Shown piece by piece: positions 25,815 through 33,987 of a stretch of 64,000 nt of DNA. The stretch's first letter is position 1; every line of letters starts with the position of its first letter. Where the stretch lies: the NCBI GenBank assembly GCA_963700735.1, contig CAVOYR010000005.1, positions 620,001 through 684,000 on the forward strand. The letters run 5' to 3'. The stretch comes from Anderseniella sp963700735. GTDB lineage: Bacteria; Pseudomonadota; Alphaproteobacteria; Rhizobiales; Aestuariivirgaceae. Under the pieces are notes generated by a model. The model was not told the DNA's origin. It ran no database searches and saw only the letters and a list, made by a program, of their open reading frames with translations. A program made the position numbers and the translations under genes.

Positions 25815-26501
25815 TCAGAAGCTGTAGTTCAATAACTCGATCTCTCGTTGATAGGTCCGGCGAATGAGTTCTCGAGACTCATCATCATACCATTCCTGGT
25901 ATGACATCGAACTATCTCGACGATGGCTGTTCATACGCCCCAGTTTAAGTCCGGATTGAACACCAACTTGCCGCATCACGTACGCAAGGTCCGCTTCGAG
26001 ATTTTCATAGCGCCCGAGAAAATCCACTGCCACCTTTCCGTTGCAGGAATATATCTCGTAATTCCCAATCTTATGGGTAGGCAGGCGTTGCAGATGCTCC
26101 TTGAAATCTCCGGTAAATCTGCCCTGTGGTAACTGATGCGAGTACCATGAAACTTCCCTATCCCAGGGATTCCGATCAAACGCGAACTTGAAGTAGCTGT
26201 TCCAGATTTTCGCACCTACACGCCGCTTCACTCGCCATCCGTGCATGTGTTGATTATAGTCCAGAGGCATCTTTCCGTTTCGAAGATACCGGCTGACCAA
26301 GTTGGGCCATTCGGTGGAAAGCAGTGGTGGGCGATAGTGATAGTTGCGTGGCCCAAGACCTGTCCTGTTGCGCTCATTGCTCGTTACCGGCGTGACTATA
26401 TCGTCAGGTCCGCAAATCTCGTTGAGTGCGAACTCTGTACTGGTGCTGGCGGTTTTCCGCGTCTTCAGGAAAATGAACTTGTGCTTGTGCGATATGATCA
26501 T
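25815..26501 (-). CDS. Sulfotransferase family protein
   Basis: A 228-aa protein with the two PAPS-binding signatures of carbohydrate sulfotransferases: the 5'-phosphosulfate loop KFIFLKTRKTASTSTE near the N-terminus and the 3'-phosphate motif FAFDRNPWDREVSWYSH mid-protein. ATG at 26501 (MIISHKHKF) is preferred; an upstream GTG/ATG at 26621 adds 40 unconserved residues. Set among glycosyltransferases, it likely sulfates a cell-surface polysaccharide. Alternatively it could modify a lipid head group. Confidence 0.75.
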   Translation of the reverse strand: MIISHKHKFIFLKTRKTASTSTEFALNEICGPDDIVTPVTSNERNRTGLGPRNYHYRPPLLSTEWPNLVSRYLRNGKMPLDYNQHMHGWRVKRRVGAKIWNSYFKFAFDRNPWDREVSWYSHQLPQGRFTGDFKEHLQRLPTHKIGNYEIYSCNGKVAVDFLGRYENLEADLAYVMRQVGVQSGLKLGRMNSHRRDSSMSYQEWYDDESRELIRRTYQREIELLNYSF

Positions 26502-26524
26502 TGTCCGTCTTCCTGGTTCAGGAT

Positions 26525-27517
26525 TCAGCGTAGCAATTCCGGGTGCTGTGCCAAGTAGGCTTGCAGATGCCCGGAATCGGACCGCTGCAAGAGTTTCGAG
26601 AACTTTCCGGTCAATTGCCATTTTGCATAAATCGAAAGGGCATCCAGGGTGTCGCGCAGGGGAGACGAAATTGCTCCAAGGCCATCTTCCTGCAATTCCT
26701 TGTCTGCCTTACTGTAGTAACAGATGTGCTCGCGACCGGCGAACCTTGCGACCGATCCGATCAAGCTCGCAAGACCAAGCGACCACGGCTTGAAATGACC
26801 TGCATAGTGGATAAGCGAGACTGGCCAGTTTCGGTCAGCACTTCCATTCAGATGGTTCCATCTCAAGGGCAGTCGGAACCAGTTACCCGCAATCGTGGCA
26901 TTCAAGGCACACTGGTCATTGAACGTGAGTATCTCCGGTCTCTCGGTAAATGTACTTTGGGCAGCCTTTTCAATGCCGAGTGCTTTCCAGCTACGCGTGT
27001 CGACAAGCATCAGCCCTGAGTTGAAGTACCCCGCGTCTATCGATAGTCCAAGCTTGCGTGTCAGTGCGGGCAGTTTGCCGTCGGCTATCATGGCGGTATC
27101 AGGAACAGCCCCTATCGTGTGTCCCTCAAGGTCCAGCTGCATCAACTCGCCCACGTCACCGACGAAACGGGTATCACTATCAACCACCACCACGCGCTCC
27201 ATCGATTCCCCTAACCACTCTGACAATCGGAGAAGGCCAAACTTGGCAGCGGATTGGCCTCGCTTGCTGGCCCATGGCTCGCACCAGGAAGGGTCAACAT
27301 GTACGAAGTGGACGGTGAGGCCAACTTTCTCGAGATATGTCCTTGCCAGCCCAGTTGTGGCCGAAGAAATTCCATGCAGGAGGATGGTGACGGGTGGCAG
27401 CGGACCGGCACAGGTTTCCGCCATCGAACGGGCCGAGATGCAGGTTACGCCGAGAAATGCCGCGTCTGTCGAGTACAGGACGGCGCAACTGCGAGCTCTA
27501 TTGGCGGTTGGCGTCAC
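26525..27517 (-). CDS. Glycosyltransferase family 8-like protein
   Basis: A 330-aa GT-A enzyme with the GT8 layout: N-terminal AVLYSTDAAFLGVTCISARS, a mid-domain VVVVDSDTRFVGDVGEL carrying the DxD metal site, AGYFNSGLMLVDTRSW with the conserved FNSG, and a C-terminal LIHYAGHFKPW (H-x-x-G-x-x-KPW), the GT8 hallmark. Its stop lies 23 bp before the sulfotransferase start, and its 5' end overlaps the upstream gene by 20 bp, so it is in the same operon. It likely adds a hexose to a surface glycan. Confidence 0.82.
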   Translation of the reverse strand: MTPTANRARSCAVLYSTDAAFLGVTCISARSMAETCAGPLPPVTILLHGISSATTGLARTYLEKVGLTVHFVHVDPSWCEPWASKRGQSAAKFGLLRLSEWLGESMERVVVVDSDTRFVGDVGELMQLDLEGHTIGAVPDTAMIADGKLPALTRKLGLSIDAGYFNSGLMLVDTRSWKALGIEKAAQSTFTERPEILTFNDQCALNATIAGNWFRLPLRWNHLNGSADRNWPVSLIHYAGHFKPWSLGLASLIGSVARFAGREHICYYSKADKELQEDGLGAISSPLRDTLDALSIYAKWQLTGKFSKLLQRSDSGHLQAYLAQHPELLR

Positions 27518-28397
27518 TGCTTACCTCCTGTGCCAATGTAACCGGCGAAACTCCAAAATGCCGGATAAGCCGCTGCACCGACGCATCGTTCTCATTGCCC
27601 CAAATGTTGCCAACTGACAGTTTTTCTCCGTTCCAGTAGGGAATGGAGGGGTGCCGTTCAGCCCCTTCACCCAGTTGAACTGCCTTGCGATTGTTCTGCA
27701 TGGCCATGAACTTCAGCCACAGGTCGTCAGCTGTCGGGCAAAGCTGCTCGAATAAGTCTGTATTCAAGACATCTTTGGTGAAGCAAGACGGCGGATAAAG
27801 CACGCCACCTACGCCAAGCGGCAACGTGGTATGGCAGGGTACTTCCGGCTTTCCACCTGGCCACGCCCGGTAGGGAAGCAACTGTCCTTCCTGGTCAGTG
27901 GCAAACTTTCGCGACCGCAGGCAGACGATATGATCCGGATGCGCATCATGTCCGGCGAGCAATCTTCGCAGCCAGTCAGGTGGATACATTTTGTCATCGT
28001 CGCAGGTCACTACAATGTCCGATGGAAAATCCTTCAGCGCATGAACGATTTTGTTGAGCGATCTGTGATTGCTACCTGTGTAGCGGATATCTAGGCCGTA
28101 CTTCTCAAGCGAAGTGATTGCCTCAGGCAGGCAATGGTCGCTGCATTCCTCGCGCGACAAGTACAGGACTAGGCGGTCCGGTCTCACCTGTTGGCCAATC
28201 AAGGCCTTGACGCAGTTGTGCAACTTGTCAAATCGAGCAGGAAAGGATGTGAGGCTGACCACGACATTGTTGCGCGGATGCGCAGGCTTGCGGTTGTTTC
28301 GGTAACGACGGAACTGCCAATACGTCCTCAGCACACTTGGCTGGTAGATAAACCATTCGAGGATGTCCGCCTTGAGTGCTGTCCGACGTGGCCGCAT
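27498..28397 (-). CDS. Glycosyltransferase (GT-A, family 2-like)
   Basis: A 299-aa protein. VVVSLTSFPARFDKLHNCVKAL opens a GT-A domain, followed by PDRLVLYLSREE and IVVTCDDDKMYPPDWLRRLL, where CDDD is the probable metal-binding motif. Later GVGGVLYPPSCF and PTADDLWLKFMA resemble the acceptor-binding and catalytic-base region of family 2-like enzymes. The overlap with the downstream GT8-like gene and the 5-bp gap from the upstream gene show a tight operon. The sugar is unknown. Confidence 0.72.
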   Translation of the reverse strand: MRPRRTALKADILEWFIYQPSVLRTYWQFRRYRNNRKPAHPRNNVVVSLTSFPARFDKLHNCVKALIGQQVRPDRLVLYLSREECSDHCLPEAITSLEKYGLDIRYTGSNHRSLNKIVHALKDFPSDIVVTCDDDKMYPPDWLRRLLAGHDAHPDHIVCLRSRKFATDQEGQLLPYRAWPGGKPEVPCHTTLPLGVGGVLYPPSCFTKDVLNTDLFEQLCPTADDLWLKFMAMQNNRKAVQLGEGAERHPSIPYWNGEKLSVGNIWGNENDASVQRLIRHFGVSPVTLAQEVSSDANRQ

Positions 28398-28402
28398 GGT
28401 GG

Positions 28403-29188
28403 TCAGGTCTCACGCATGGAGGTTTTGGCAGTGGCGCGCGAGGTATCCTCAAAGCTATCTATGAAACGCTGCACGTGAGGCTCTGCCAGTCCTCCCTTAA
28501 CGTGTATGAAGCTGGCACCATGGCGCCGGGCGGATGCAATCTGCCTGGTGCTGTATACCCGCTGCACCTGGCGACCAATCAGCCCCAGCCTTTCAATGTT
28601 CTGGCAATACAGGCCAGTCCATAACACCCGCTGATTACGAGGATGGATGTTTGAGATATCTGCCAGCCTGTTCCGGGCCAGATCCAACCATTCGTCAAAG
28701 AACCATCGGCTGAAACCGTTGTTCTTCATTGCAACAAAACCGGCATTGGGCAGGCATGGGGTGCGGTGCCTCACTACGGCGGGAATGTTCAAAGGAAGAG
28801 GTATCCCCATTAGCCGGCGGCAATCACTTGCAAAAACAATGTCTTTGTGACAATGCGCCTTGAGTAGATTCTCAATCCCTACGGCGCCAGGACAAACATA
28901 AGTATCGGCATCGACCAACACGATCACATCAGCCTTTGATCGGACCAAATGCCGGCGGACCATCTCAATCTTGCTCCAATTGATGTGCATATCGGAGATG
29001 AGTTGGTCAGGATAACGCCTGAAGGAATAGCCTCTGTTTGCACAGAACGTCTGCCACAACCTGACAGAATGGCAGGCATAGTGTTCAAGTGGCGGTGTCG
29101 CCAACATGATCACATCGACAGATAACATTGATTTCAAACCGTCCGTCCGTCCGTCCGTAAGCTGTCCATATGGTATCATTCTTGTCAT
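28403..29188 (-). CDS. Glycosyltransferase-like protein with an (ACGG)5 repeat at its 5' end
   Basis: A 261-aa protein resembling GMA12/MNN10-type (GT34) or GT8-like transferases: VDVIMLATPPLEHYACHSVRLW, then VIVLVDADTYVCPG with a DxD motif, and CLPNAGFVAMKNNGFSRWFFDEWL. Codons 11-17 consist of five ACGG units (29139-29158). With five units the frame is open; loss of one unit would produce an immediate TGA. No clear RBS precedes ATG 29188. An internal ATG at 29128, just after the repeat, is an alternative start that would place the repeat in the leader. It is the first gene of the glycan operon. Confidence 0.68.
   Translation of the reverse strand: MTRMIPYGQLTDGRTDGLKSMLSVDVIMLATPPLEHYACHSVRLWQTFCANRGYSFRRYPDQLISDMHINWSKIEMVRRHLVRSKADVIVLVDADTYVCPGAVGIENLLKAHCHKDIVFASDCRRLMGIPLPLNIPAVVRHRTPCLPNAGFVAMKNNGFSRWFFDEWLDLARNRLADISNIHPRNQRVLWTGLYCQNIERLGLIGRQVQRVYSTRQIASARRHGASFIHVKGGLAEPHVQRFIDSFEDTSRATAKTSMRET
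29139..29158 (-). repeat. Tetranucleotide simple-sequence repeat (ACGG)5
   Basis: Five perfect CCGT units on the plus strand (ACGG on the coding strand), spanning 20 bp inside the first 20 codons of a glycosyltransferase gene. Tetranucleotide tracts at this position are a known cause of slipped-strand phase variation in surface-glycan genes of other bacteria. Here that role is inferred. Confidence 0.75.
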
Positions 29189-29573
29189 TGCACGAGTGTG
29201 TAGTTTATCACATTGACGTGTTGTAAGTGTCTGTCTGAAATGATGTTGAACAGACGCGCACGTCTAAATCCTGCTCGACGCAGTCAGTCCTGCGGAGCCA
29301 TTTTGCGGTGGCACGTTTCCTGCGCCAGCAATATTTCCACGTTTGTGAACATTGCGACTGTAGACATGTTCAAATGGCATCATCTGGAAAGCGATTTGCC
29401 GTAGTTCCGATGGCCACATTCTCGCAAAGCTGCCGTTAAGGAATCGGCAATCGGACGTCCGCTCAGGGCCGGAAGCTGCAGATGCAATTTCCCAACCGAA
29501 TGTTTCATACGGACTCCCAGCCGCCCTTGGAACTCCGCAGCCAACGAACCCTGCCCCCTCGCACTTGACCTGT
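29189..29573. other. Gene-free region upstream of the glycan operon
   Basis: About 385 bp, A+T-rich near 29195-29240 and 29330-29360. No convincing gene is seen; a 63-codon plus-strand frame at 29213-29404 has no protein-like features. It should hold the promoter of the minus-strand glycan operon and marks the right edge of the A+T-richer island. Confidence 0.5.
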
Positions 29574-30416
29574 TCAGTGCGACATCAGCACCGGCAGTGG
29601 CGCACCGCTCAGCACGGTCTCGCTGGCCCCGCCGAACACGAATTCGCGCAGCCGCGAGTGGCCATAGGCCCCCATGACAAGCAGGTCCGCGCCAATGTCG
29701 GATGCCTTGGTCAGCAGGGCCTCGCCCGCATCGCCATGCGACGTGGGCATGGGTTCGGCGGAAACCTTGAAGCCATGGCGAGCAAGCGCGCTGGCCAGCT
29801 CGGTGCCGGGCACGTTGCCTGCCACCTCCGGTGACTTCTGCGGGTCTACCCAGACGAGCGTGATCTCGGCTCCCTTGCGCAGCAGCGCCAGCGCGCCGAA
29901 GCAGGCGTTTGCTGCCTCGCGTGAACCGTTCCAGCCCATCACCACCTTCTGGCCGACAGGATCGAAGCTCTTGCCGCGCGGCACGATCAGCACCGGCCGG
30001 CCCGCCCCCAGCACAACGTTGCCGGGAAAATCGCTTTCCACGCCACCACGGCCCTCGGCGTCCACCTGCGCGATGATGGCCAGGTCCGCCACGCGGGCAG
30101 CCTCAGTGAACTCGCGCGAGACGGTGACGCTGATGGCATCGAGCTGGTGAAATTCGCCCTGCAGGCCATTGGCATCGAGGGCGTGGGCAAACCTCGCCCG
30201 CACGCCGTCCGACATCTCGAGGTAGCGCTTGCGCTGCGTGTCCACCACTTCGGCCATGGCCATGCCCGAGTAGGCCGCGTAGACCTCCACCGACGGTATG
30301 ACGTAGACGCCGGACAGGTGCGCGTCGTTGGCCATGGCGATGCCCACTGCCGTTGCCAGCAGGTGGTCGAGGTTGTCCACATCGTTCAAGCTGACTGCTA
30401 TGGTCCTGATTGTCAT
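29574..30416 (-). CDS. Universal stress protein, two tandem UspA domains
   Basis: A 280-aa protein with two Usp domains. The second carries the ATP-binding pattern G-2x-G-9x-G (MGAYGHSRLREFVFGGASETVL) at its end; the first ends in RPVLIVPRG. Tandem Usp proteins of this size are common in alphaproteobacteria and are often induced under low oxygen. An exact FNR/FixK consensus box lies 60 bp upstream of the start, supporting such control here. Cytoplasmic; role in stress survival or energy-limited growth. Confidence 0.88.
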   Translation of the reverse strand: MTIRTIAVSLNDVDNLDHLLATAVGIAMANDAHLSGVYVIPSVEVYAAYSGMAMAEVVDTQRKRYLEMSDGVRARFAHALDANGLQGEFHQLDAISVTVSREFTEAARVADLAIIAQVDAEGRGGVESDFPGNVVLGAGRPVLIVPRGKSFDPVGQKVVMGWNGSREAANACFGALALLRKGAEITLVWVDPQKSPEVAGNVPGTELASALARHGFKVSAEPMPTSHGDAGEALLTKASDIGADLLVMGAYGHSRLREFVFGGASETVLSGAPLPVLMSH

Positions 30417-30475
30417 GACGGTTCTCCCTTCGAAAATGTCAGGGGCCAGTCAAGCACCGGGGCGGCAAGATCACA

Positions 30476-30489
30476 TTGATCTGCATCAA
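30476..30489 (-). promoter_or_regulatory. FNR/FixK-type box upstream of tandem usp gene
   Basis: ttgatctgcatcaa matches the FNR/FixK consensus TTGAY-N4-RTCAA at every fixed position. It lies 60 bp before the ATG of the minus-strand usp gene, suitable for activation by an FNR/FixK-family regulator under low oxygen. A second such box precedes the other usp gene at 53069-53082. Confidence 0.75.
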
Positions 30490-30501
30490 GATTTGTTGCC
30501 G

Positions 30502-31413
30502 TCAGTGAACGGCAGGGCTTTGCTCGGACGAGCCGAGCACATCAACCAGCACGGCTGCCACGATCACCAGTCCGCCGATCATCGACAGCGTGGTCATGGT
30601 CGTGCCGATCAGCAGGGCGGCCGAAATCGTCGCCACGATCAATTCGGTCATGGTCAGCAGTGCCGCGCGCGTGGCAGGCACCAGACGTGCACCCCAAAGT
30701 TGCCCGATGATTGACGGCCACATGGCCAGTGCGCCGAACGCCAGCACGCCGAGCATCAGCCCCGGCGACAGCGCTTGCGCTGCCGGCATCGAGGCACCCG
30801 TCAGCAGCGCCGCAAGGCCCGACAGAAGCACCGCGCCGGAGATGGCCGACAGGGTACTCAAATGCGGGTCGATGTTTGGCCGGGCGCGCACCAGCGACAG
30901 CGTCATGCCCCAGCAGAAGCCTGCACCAAGCGCAGACCAGTCGCCCACGTTGCGGGGCAGCGGCAACCCGCCATCGCCGCCCAGCAGCAGCCACATGCCG
31001 GCAAAGGCAATCACCACCGCCAGTGCGCGGGCAATGTCGAGCCTTATGCCAAACACCAGCCGGTCGATCATCGTTGTCCAGATCGGCAGCATGTAGAACA
31101 GCAGGATGGCGCGTATGACATCGGTCTGGGTGATGCCGGTGAAGTACAACGGAACCGACAGGCCGATGCCTGCCCCGAAAAGCACAAGCCACGGCAAATC
31201 GGCGCGGCTCGGACGCCTGGCAAACATGTAGGCTGCAAACACCGCGAACGGCACCGCGCAGGCCATGGTCACGCAGGCGGCCCACAGCGGCCCGATGCCT
31301 GCCTCATCAAGCCAGCGCAGCGGAATCCAGTACAGGCCCCACAGACCCGCTGCCAGCGCGATCGAGACAGAACCCGTGAAGGCGCGTGAATCAGCGGTCC
31401 GGATATCCATCAA
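30502..31413 (-). CDS. DMT superfamily transporter (EamA family)
   Basis: A 303-aa protein with ten hydrophobic segments arranged as two EamA repeats (first from SIALAAGLWGLYWIPL, second from VGDWSALGAGFCWGMTLSL). These are inner-membrane metabolite exporters. Nothing nearby defines the substrate. Its stop lies 13 bp from the FixK box of the downstream usp gene. Confidence 0.88.
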   Translation of the reverse strand: MMDIRTADSRAFTGSVSIALAAGLWGLYWIPLRWLDEAGIGPLWAACVTMACAVPFAVFAAYMFARRPSRADLPWLVLFGAGIGLSVPLYFTGITQTDVIRAILLFYMLPIWTTMIDRLVFGIRLDIARALAVVIAFAGMWLLLGGDGGLPLPRNVGDWSALGAGFCWGMTLSLVRARPNIDPHLSTLSAISGAVLLSGLAALLTGASMPAAQALSPGLMLGVLAFGALAMWPSIIGQLWGARLVPATRAALLTMTELIVATISAALLIGTTMTTLSMIGGLVIVAAVLVDVLGSSEQSPAVH

Positions 31414-31528
31414 ATCTCAGTAAAACCCCTGCCTGCCAGGTGCAAGCAAATGCTTGGCTTTTCCCGGGTGAAACCGGGGTGGTGGAAGTTGTTTGCATCT
31501 ATGCGCCAGATTGACAAAAGTTGCGCCC

Positions 31529-33067
31529 ATGAACGAAGCCCCGTCCCGCACAACATCCCCTGCCCGCCCGCGCCGCAGCCGCGACCGCAGCAGCAACAAC
31601 CATCGCATCGTCGCGTCTGGCGGGCGCTACACGCCGCTGGACCAGCCCGCCGTGGCCGCAATCGAGGAAGCCGCATTCGATACGCTTTCAAGCATCGGCC
31701 TGTCCGATGCACCAGCCAGCGTGGTGACGCTGGTGCAAGCTGCCGGTGGGTCGGTGTCCGACAAGGGCCGGTTGCTGTTTCCGCGCGCTCTGGTCGAGCG
31801 CTGCATTGCCGGCGTAGCCCGCGACGTGGTGCTGTGCGGCCAGCAGGAGCAGCACGACCTCGTGTTGACGGGCGGCCGCGTCCACGTGGGAACAGGCGGT
31901 GCAGCACCCTCCATCATCGACATTGACTCACGCGTCTACCGCGACTCGACCCTGAACGACCTCTATGACGCCGCCCGGCTGGTGGACGCGCTCGAGCACA
32001 TCCATTTCTTCTCGCGTTCGCTGGTGGCGCGCGACATGCCGGACACGCTGGCACTTGACGTGAACACGGCGTTCGCCTGCCTTGCCGGCACCACCAAGCA
32101 CGTCTGCGTATCGGCCTCATCGCCCGGTCACGTCGAACTGATCGCGCGCCTGTGTCACGAGGTTGCCGGCTCGGAAGCGGCGTTCCGGGCGCGGCCGTTC
32201 CTGTCGCTCAACGTGAACCACGCCGTGCCGCCGCTCAGGTTCGATCCGGACTCGTGCGAGGTGCTGCTCAAGGCCGTCGAACACGGCATTCCGGTGATGG
32301 TCAACACCTTTGGCCAGATGGGTGCGTCGAGCCCCGTCACCATGGCCGGTTGCGTGGCGCAGACCATCGCCGAAACGCTGGCCGGCATGGTGATCGGCTG
32401 GCTGGCAGACCCTGCCGCGCGGCTGGTGTTCGGCCCGCGCCCGATGGTGACGGACCTGCGCACCGGGGCCATGTCCGGCGGCAGTGGCGAGCAGGCCGTG
32501 CTGACGGCCGCGTGCGTGCAGATGGCGCGCCACTTCGGGTTTTCAAACTCCACCATCGCCGGTGCCACCGACAGCAAGACCGCCGATGCGCAAGCGGGAT
32601 ACGAGAAGGCGCTCAACGTGTCGCTGGCCGCACAGGCCGGGTGCAACTTCATCACCCAGGCCGCCGGCATGCAGGCCGGGCTGATGGCTGCCTCGTTCGA
32701 AGCCTATGTCATCGACAACGACATGCTCGGCTCGATCCTGAAGTCACTTGGCCACATCGACGTGACGCCGGAAACGCTGGCGCTCGACAGCATCGCGGCT
32801 GTCGTTTCTGGCGACGGCCACTTCCTCGGCCAGCCCGATACGCTGGCGCGCATGTCGAGTGATTTCGTCTACCCGCAGGTGGCCGACCGGCGCTCGCCTG
32901 CCGAGTGGGCGCAAGCCGGCAGCGCCGATGTCCTGACGGTTGCGCGGCAACGAGCGAAGGAGTTGCTCGCCCGTCATTTTCCGTCTCATCTGGGTGTTGA
33001 ATTGCAGGGTGTGTTACGTGACAAGTTTGATATCAAACTGCGACACGACGTTATGAGGCGTTCATGA
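31529..33067 (+). CDS. Trimethylamine methyltransferase (MttB) family protein, non-pyrrolysine
   Basis: A 512-aa MttB-superfamily TIM-barrel methyltransferase, recognisable by a basic N-terminus, YTPLDQPAVAAIEEAAFDTL, VHVGTGGAAPSIID, and the conserved MAASFEAYVIDNDMLGSILKSL near the C-terminus. The frame has no in-frame TAG, so unlike archaeal MttB it does not encode pyrrolysine. Relatives such as MtgB demethylate glycine betaine and pass the methyl group to a corrinoid protein. ATG 31529 is chosen over an upstream ATG at 31493 by homology. The stop overlaps the next ATG (ATGA), so it is coupled to a ketopantoate-reductase-like gene. The substrate is unknown. Confidence 0.85.
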   Translation: MNEAPSRTTSPARPRRSRDRSSNNHRIVASGGRYTPLDQPAVAAIEEAAFDTLSSIGLSDAPASVVTLVQAAGGSVSDKGRLLFPRALVERCIAGVARDVVLCGQQEQHDLVLTGGRVHVGTGGAAPSIIDIDSRVYRDSTLNDLYDAARLVDALEHIHFFSRSLVARDMPDTLALDVNTAFACLAGTTKHVCVSASSPGHVELIARLCHEVAGSEAAFRARPFLSLNVNHAVPPLRFDPDSCEVLLKAVEHGIPVMVNTFGQMGASSPVTMAGCVAQTIAETLAGMVIGWLADPAARLVFGPRPMVTDLRTGAMSGGSGEQAVLTAACVQMARHFGFSNSTIAGATDSKTADAQAGYEKALNVSLAAQAGCNFITQAAGMQAGLMAASFEAYVIDNDMLGSILKSLGHIDVTPETLALDSIAAVVSGDGHFLGQPDTLARMSSDFVYPQVADRRSPAEWAQAGSADVLTVARQRAKELLARHFPSHLGVELQGVLRDKFDIKLRHDVMRRS

Positions 33068-33987
33068 AAATTGCGATTGTCGGCACCGGCGCCATGGGCT
33101 CGGTCTATGCCGCACTGCTGGCTGATGCCGGCAACGAGGTGTGGGCGGTGGACACCTGGACCGATCACATCGACGCCATCAACTGCGATGGCCTGCGCGT
33201 GGAAGGTGCCAGCGGCGACCGCACCGTGACCTCGGTCAGGGCCGTGCGCAATGTCGCCGAGGCGGGCTTGTGCGACCTCTACATCATTGCCACCAAGGCA
33301 TCGGGCGTCGGGCCTGCCGCGCAGGCAATCGCACCGGTCATGGCCCAGGAGTCGCTGGTGCTGACCATCCAGAACGGGCTTGGCTCGGGCGAGCGCATTG
33401 CGCAGTTCATGCCAACCGGCAACGTGCTGCTGGGCGTGGCAGACGGCTTCGGTGCCTCGATGAAAGGCCCCGGCCATGCCCATCACAATGCCATGAAGCT
33501 GATCCGGCTGGGCGAGATGAATGGCGGCCTCAGCGCGCGGCTCTCCCGCGTCGAGAAGGTGTGGCAGGAGGCCGGGTTCAACGCCCGCGCGTTCGAGGAC
33601 ATCAACCAGCTGATCTGGGAGAAGTTTCTCTGCAACGTCACGTTTTCCGCGCCCTGCACGGTGTTCGATTGCGCGATCGGTGAACTGATGGCCAACCCGG
33701 TTTGGTGGGATATCGCCACCGGATGCACCCGCGAAGCCCATGCCATGGGGCTGGCGAAACAGGTCAATTTCAGCTTCGACGACGCCGTTGCCTACGTCAC
33801 CGCGTTCGGCGCCGGCATGCCGCACGCCCGGCCCTCGATGTTGCTCGACCACATGGCAGGCCGCCGGTCGGAGATCGATGCCATCAACGGCATGGTGCCG
33901 GTGTTGGGCCAAGAGCTTGGCATTGCCTGCCCGTTCAACACCACTCTCAGCGCCCTCGTGCGCCGCCGCGAGGAGCCGTTCGCATGA
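33064..33987 (+). CDS. Ketopantoate reductase family protein (PanE/ApbA-like)
   Basis: A 307-aa protein with an N-terminal Rossmann motif IVGTGAMGSVYAALLADAG, VTSVRA, and the family motifs IIATKASGV, LTIQNGLGSGE and QLIWEKFLCNVTFSAPC (Lys in WEKF is a typical catalytic residue). The housekeeping enzyme makes pantoate. Here the tight coupling to an MttB-family gene upstream and an FAH-family gene downstream suggests a 2-keto or 2-hydroxy acid dehydrogenase acting on a demethylated product. That role is inference. Confidence 0.85.
   Translation: MKIAIVGTGAMGSVYAALLADAGNEVWAVDTWTDHIDAINCDGLRVEGASGDRTVTSVRAVRNVAEAGLCDLYIIATKASGVGPAAQAIAPVMAQESLVLTIQNGLGSGERIAQFMPTGNVLLGVADGFGASMKGPGHAHHNAMKLIRLGEMNGGLSARLSRVEKVWQEAGFNARAFEDINQLIWEKFLCNVTFSAPCTVFDCAIGELMANPVWWDIATGCTREAHAMGLAKQVNFSFDDAVAYVTAFGAGMPHARPSMLLDHMAGRRSEIDAINGMVPVLGQELGIACPFNTTLSALVRRREEPFA

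Noticed and set aside
29213..29404. Plus-strand frame of 63 codons in the gene-free region
   Set aside because: No RBS, no recognisable motif and unusual composition. Treated as chance.
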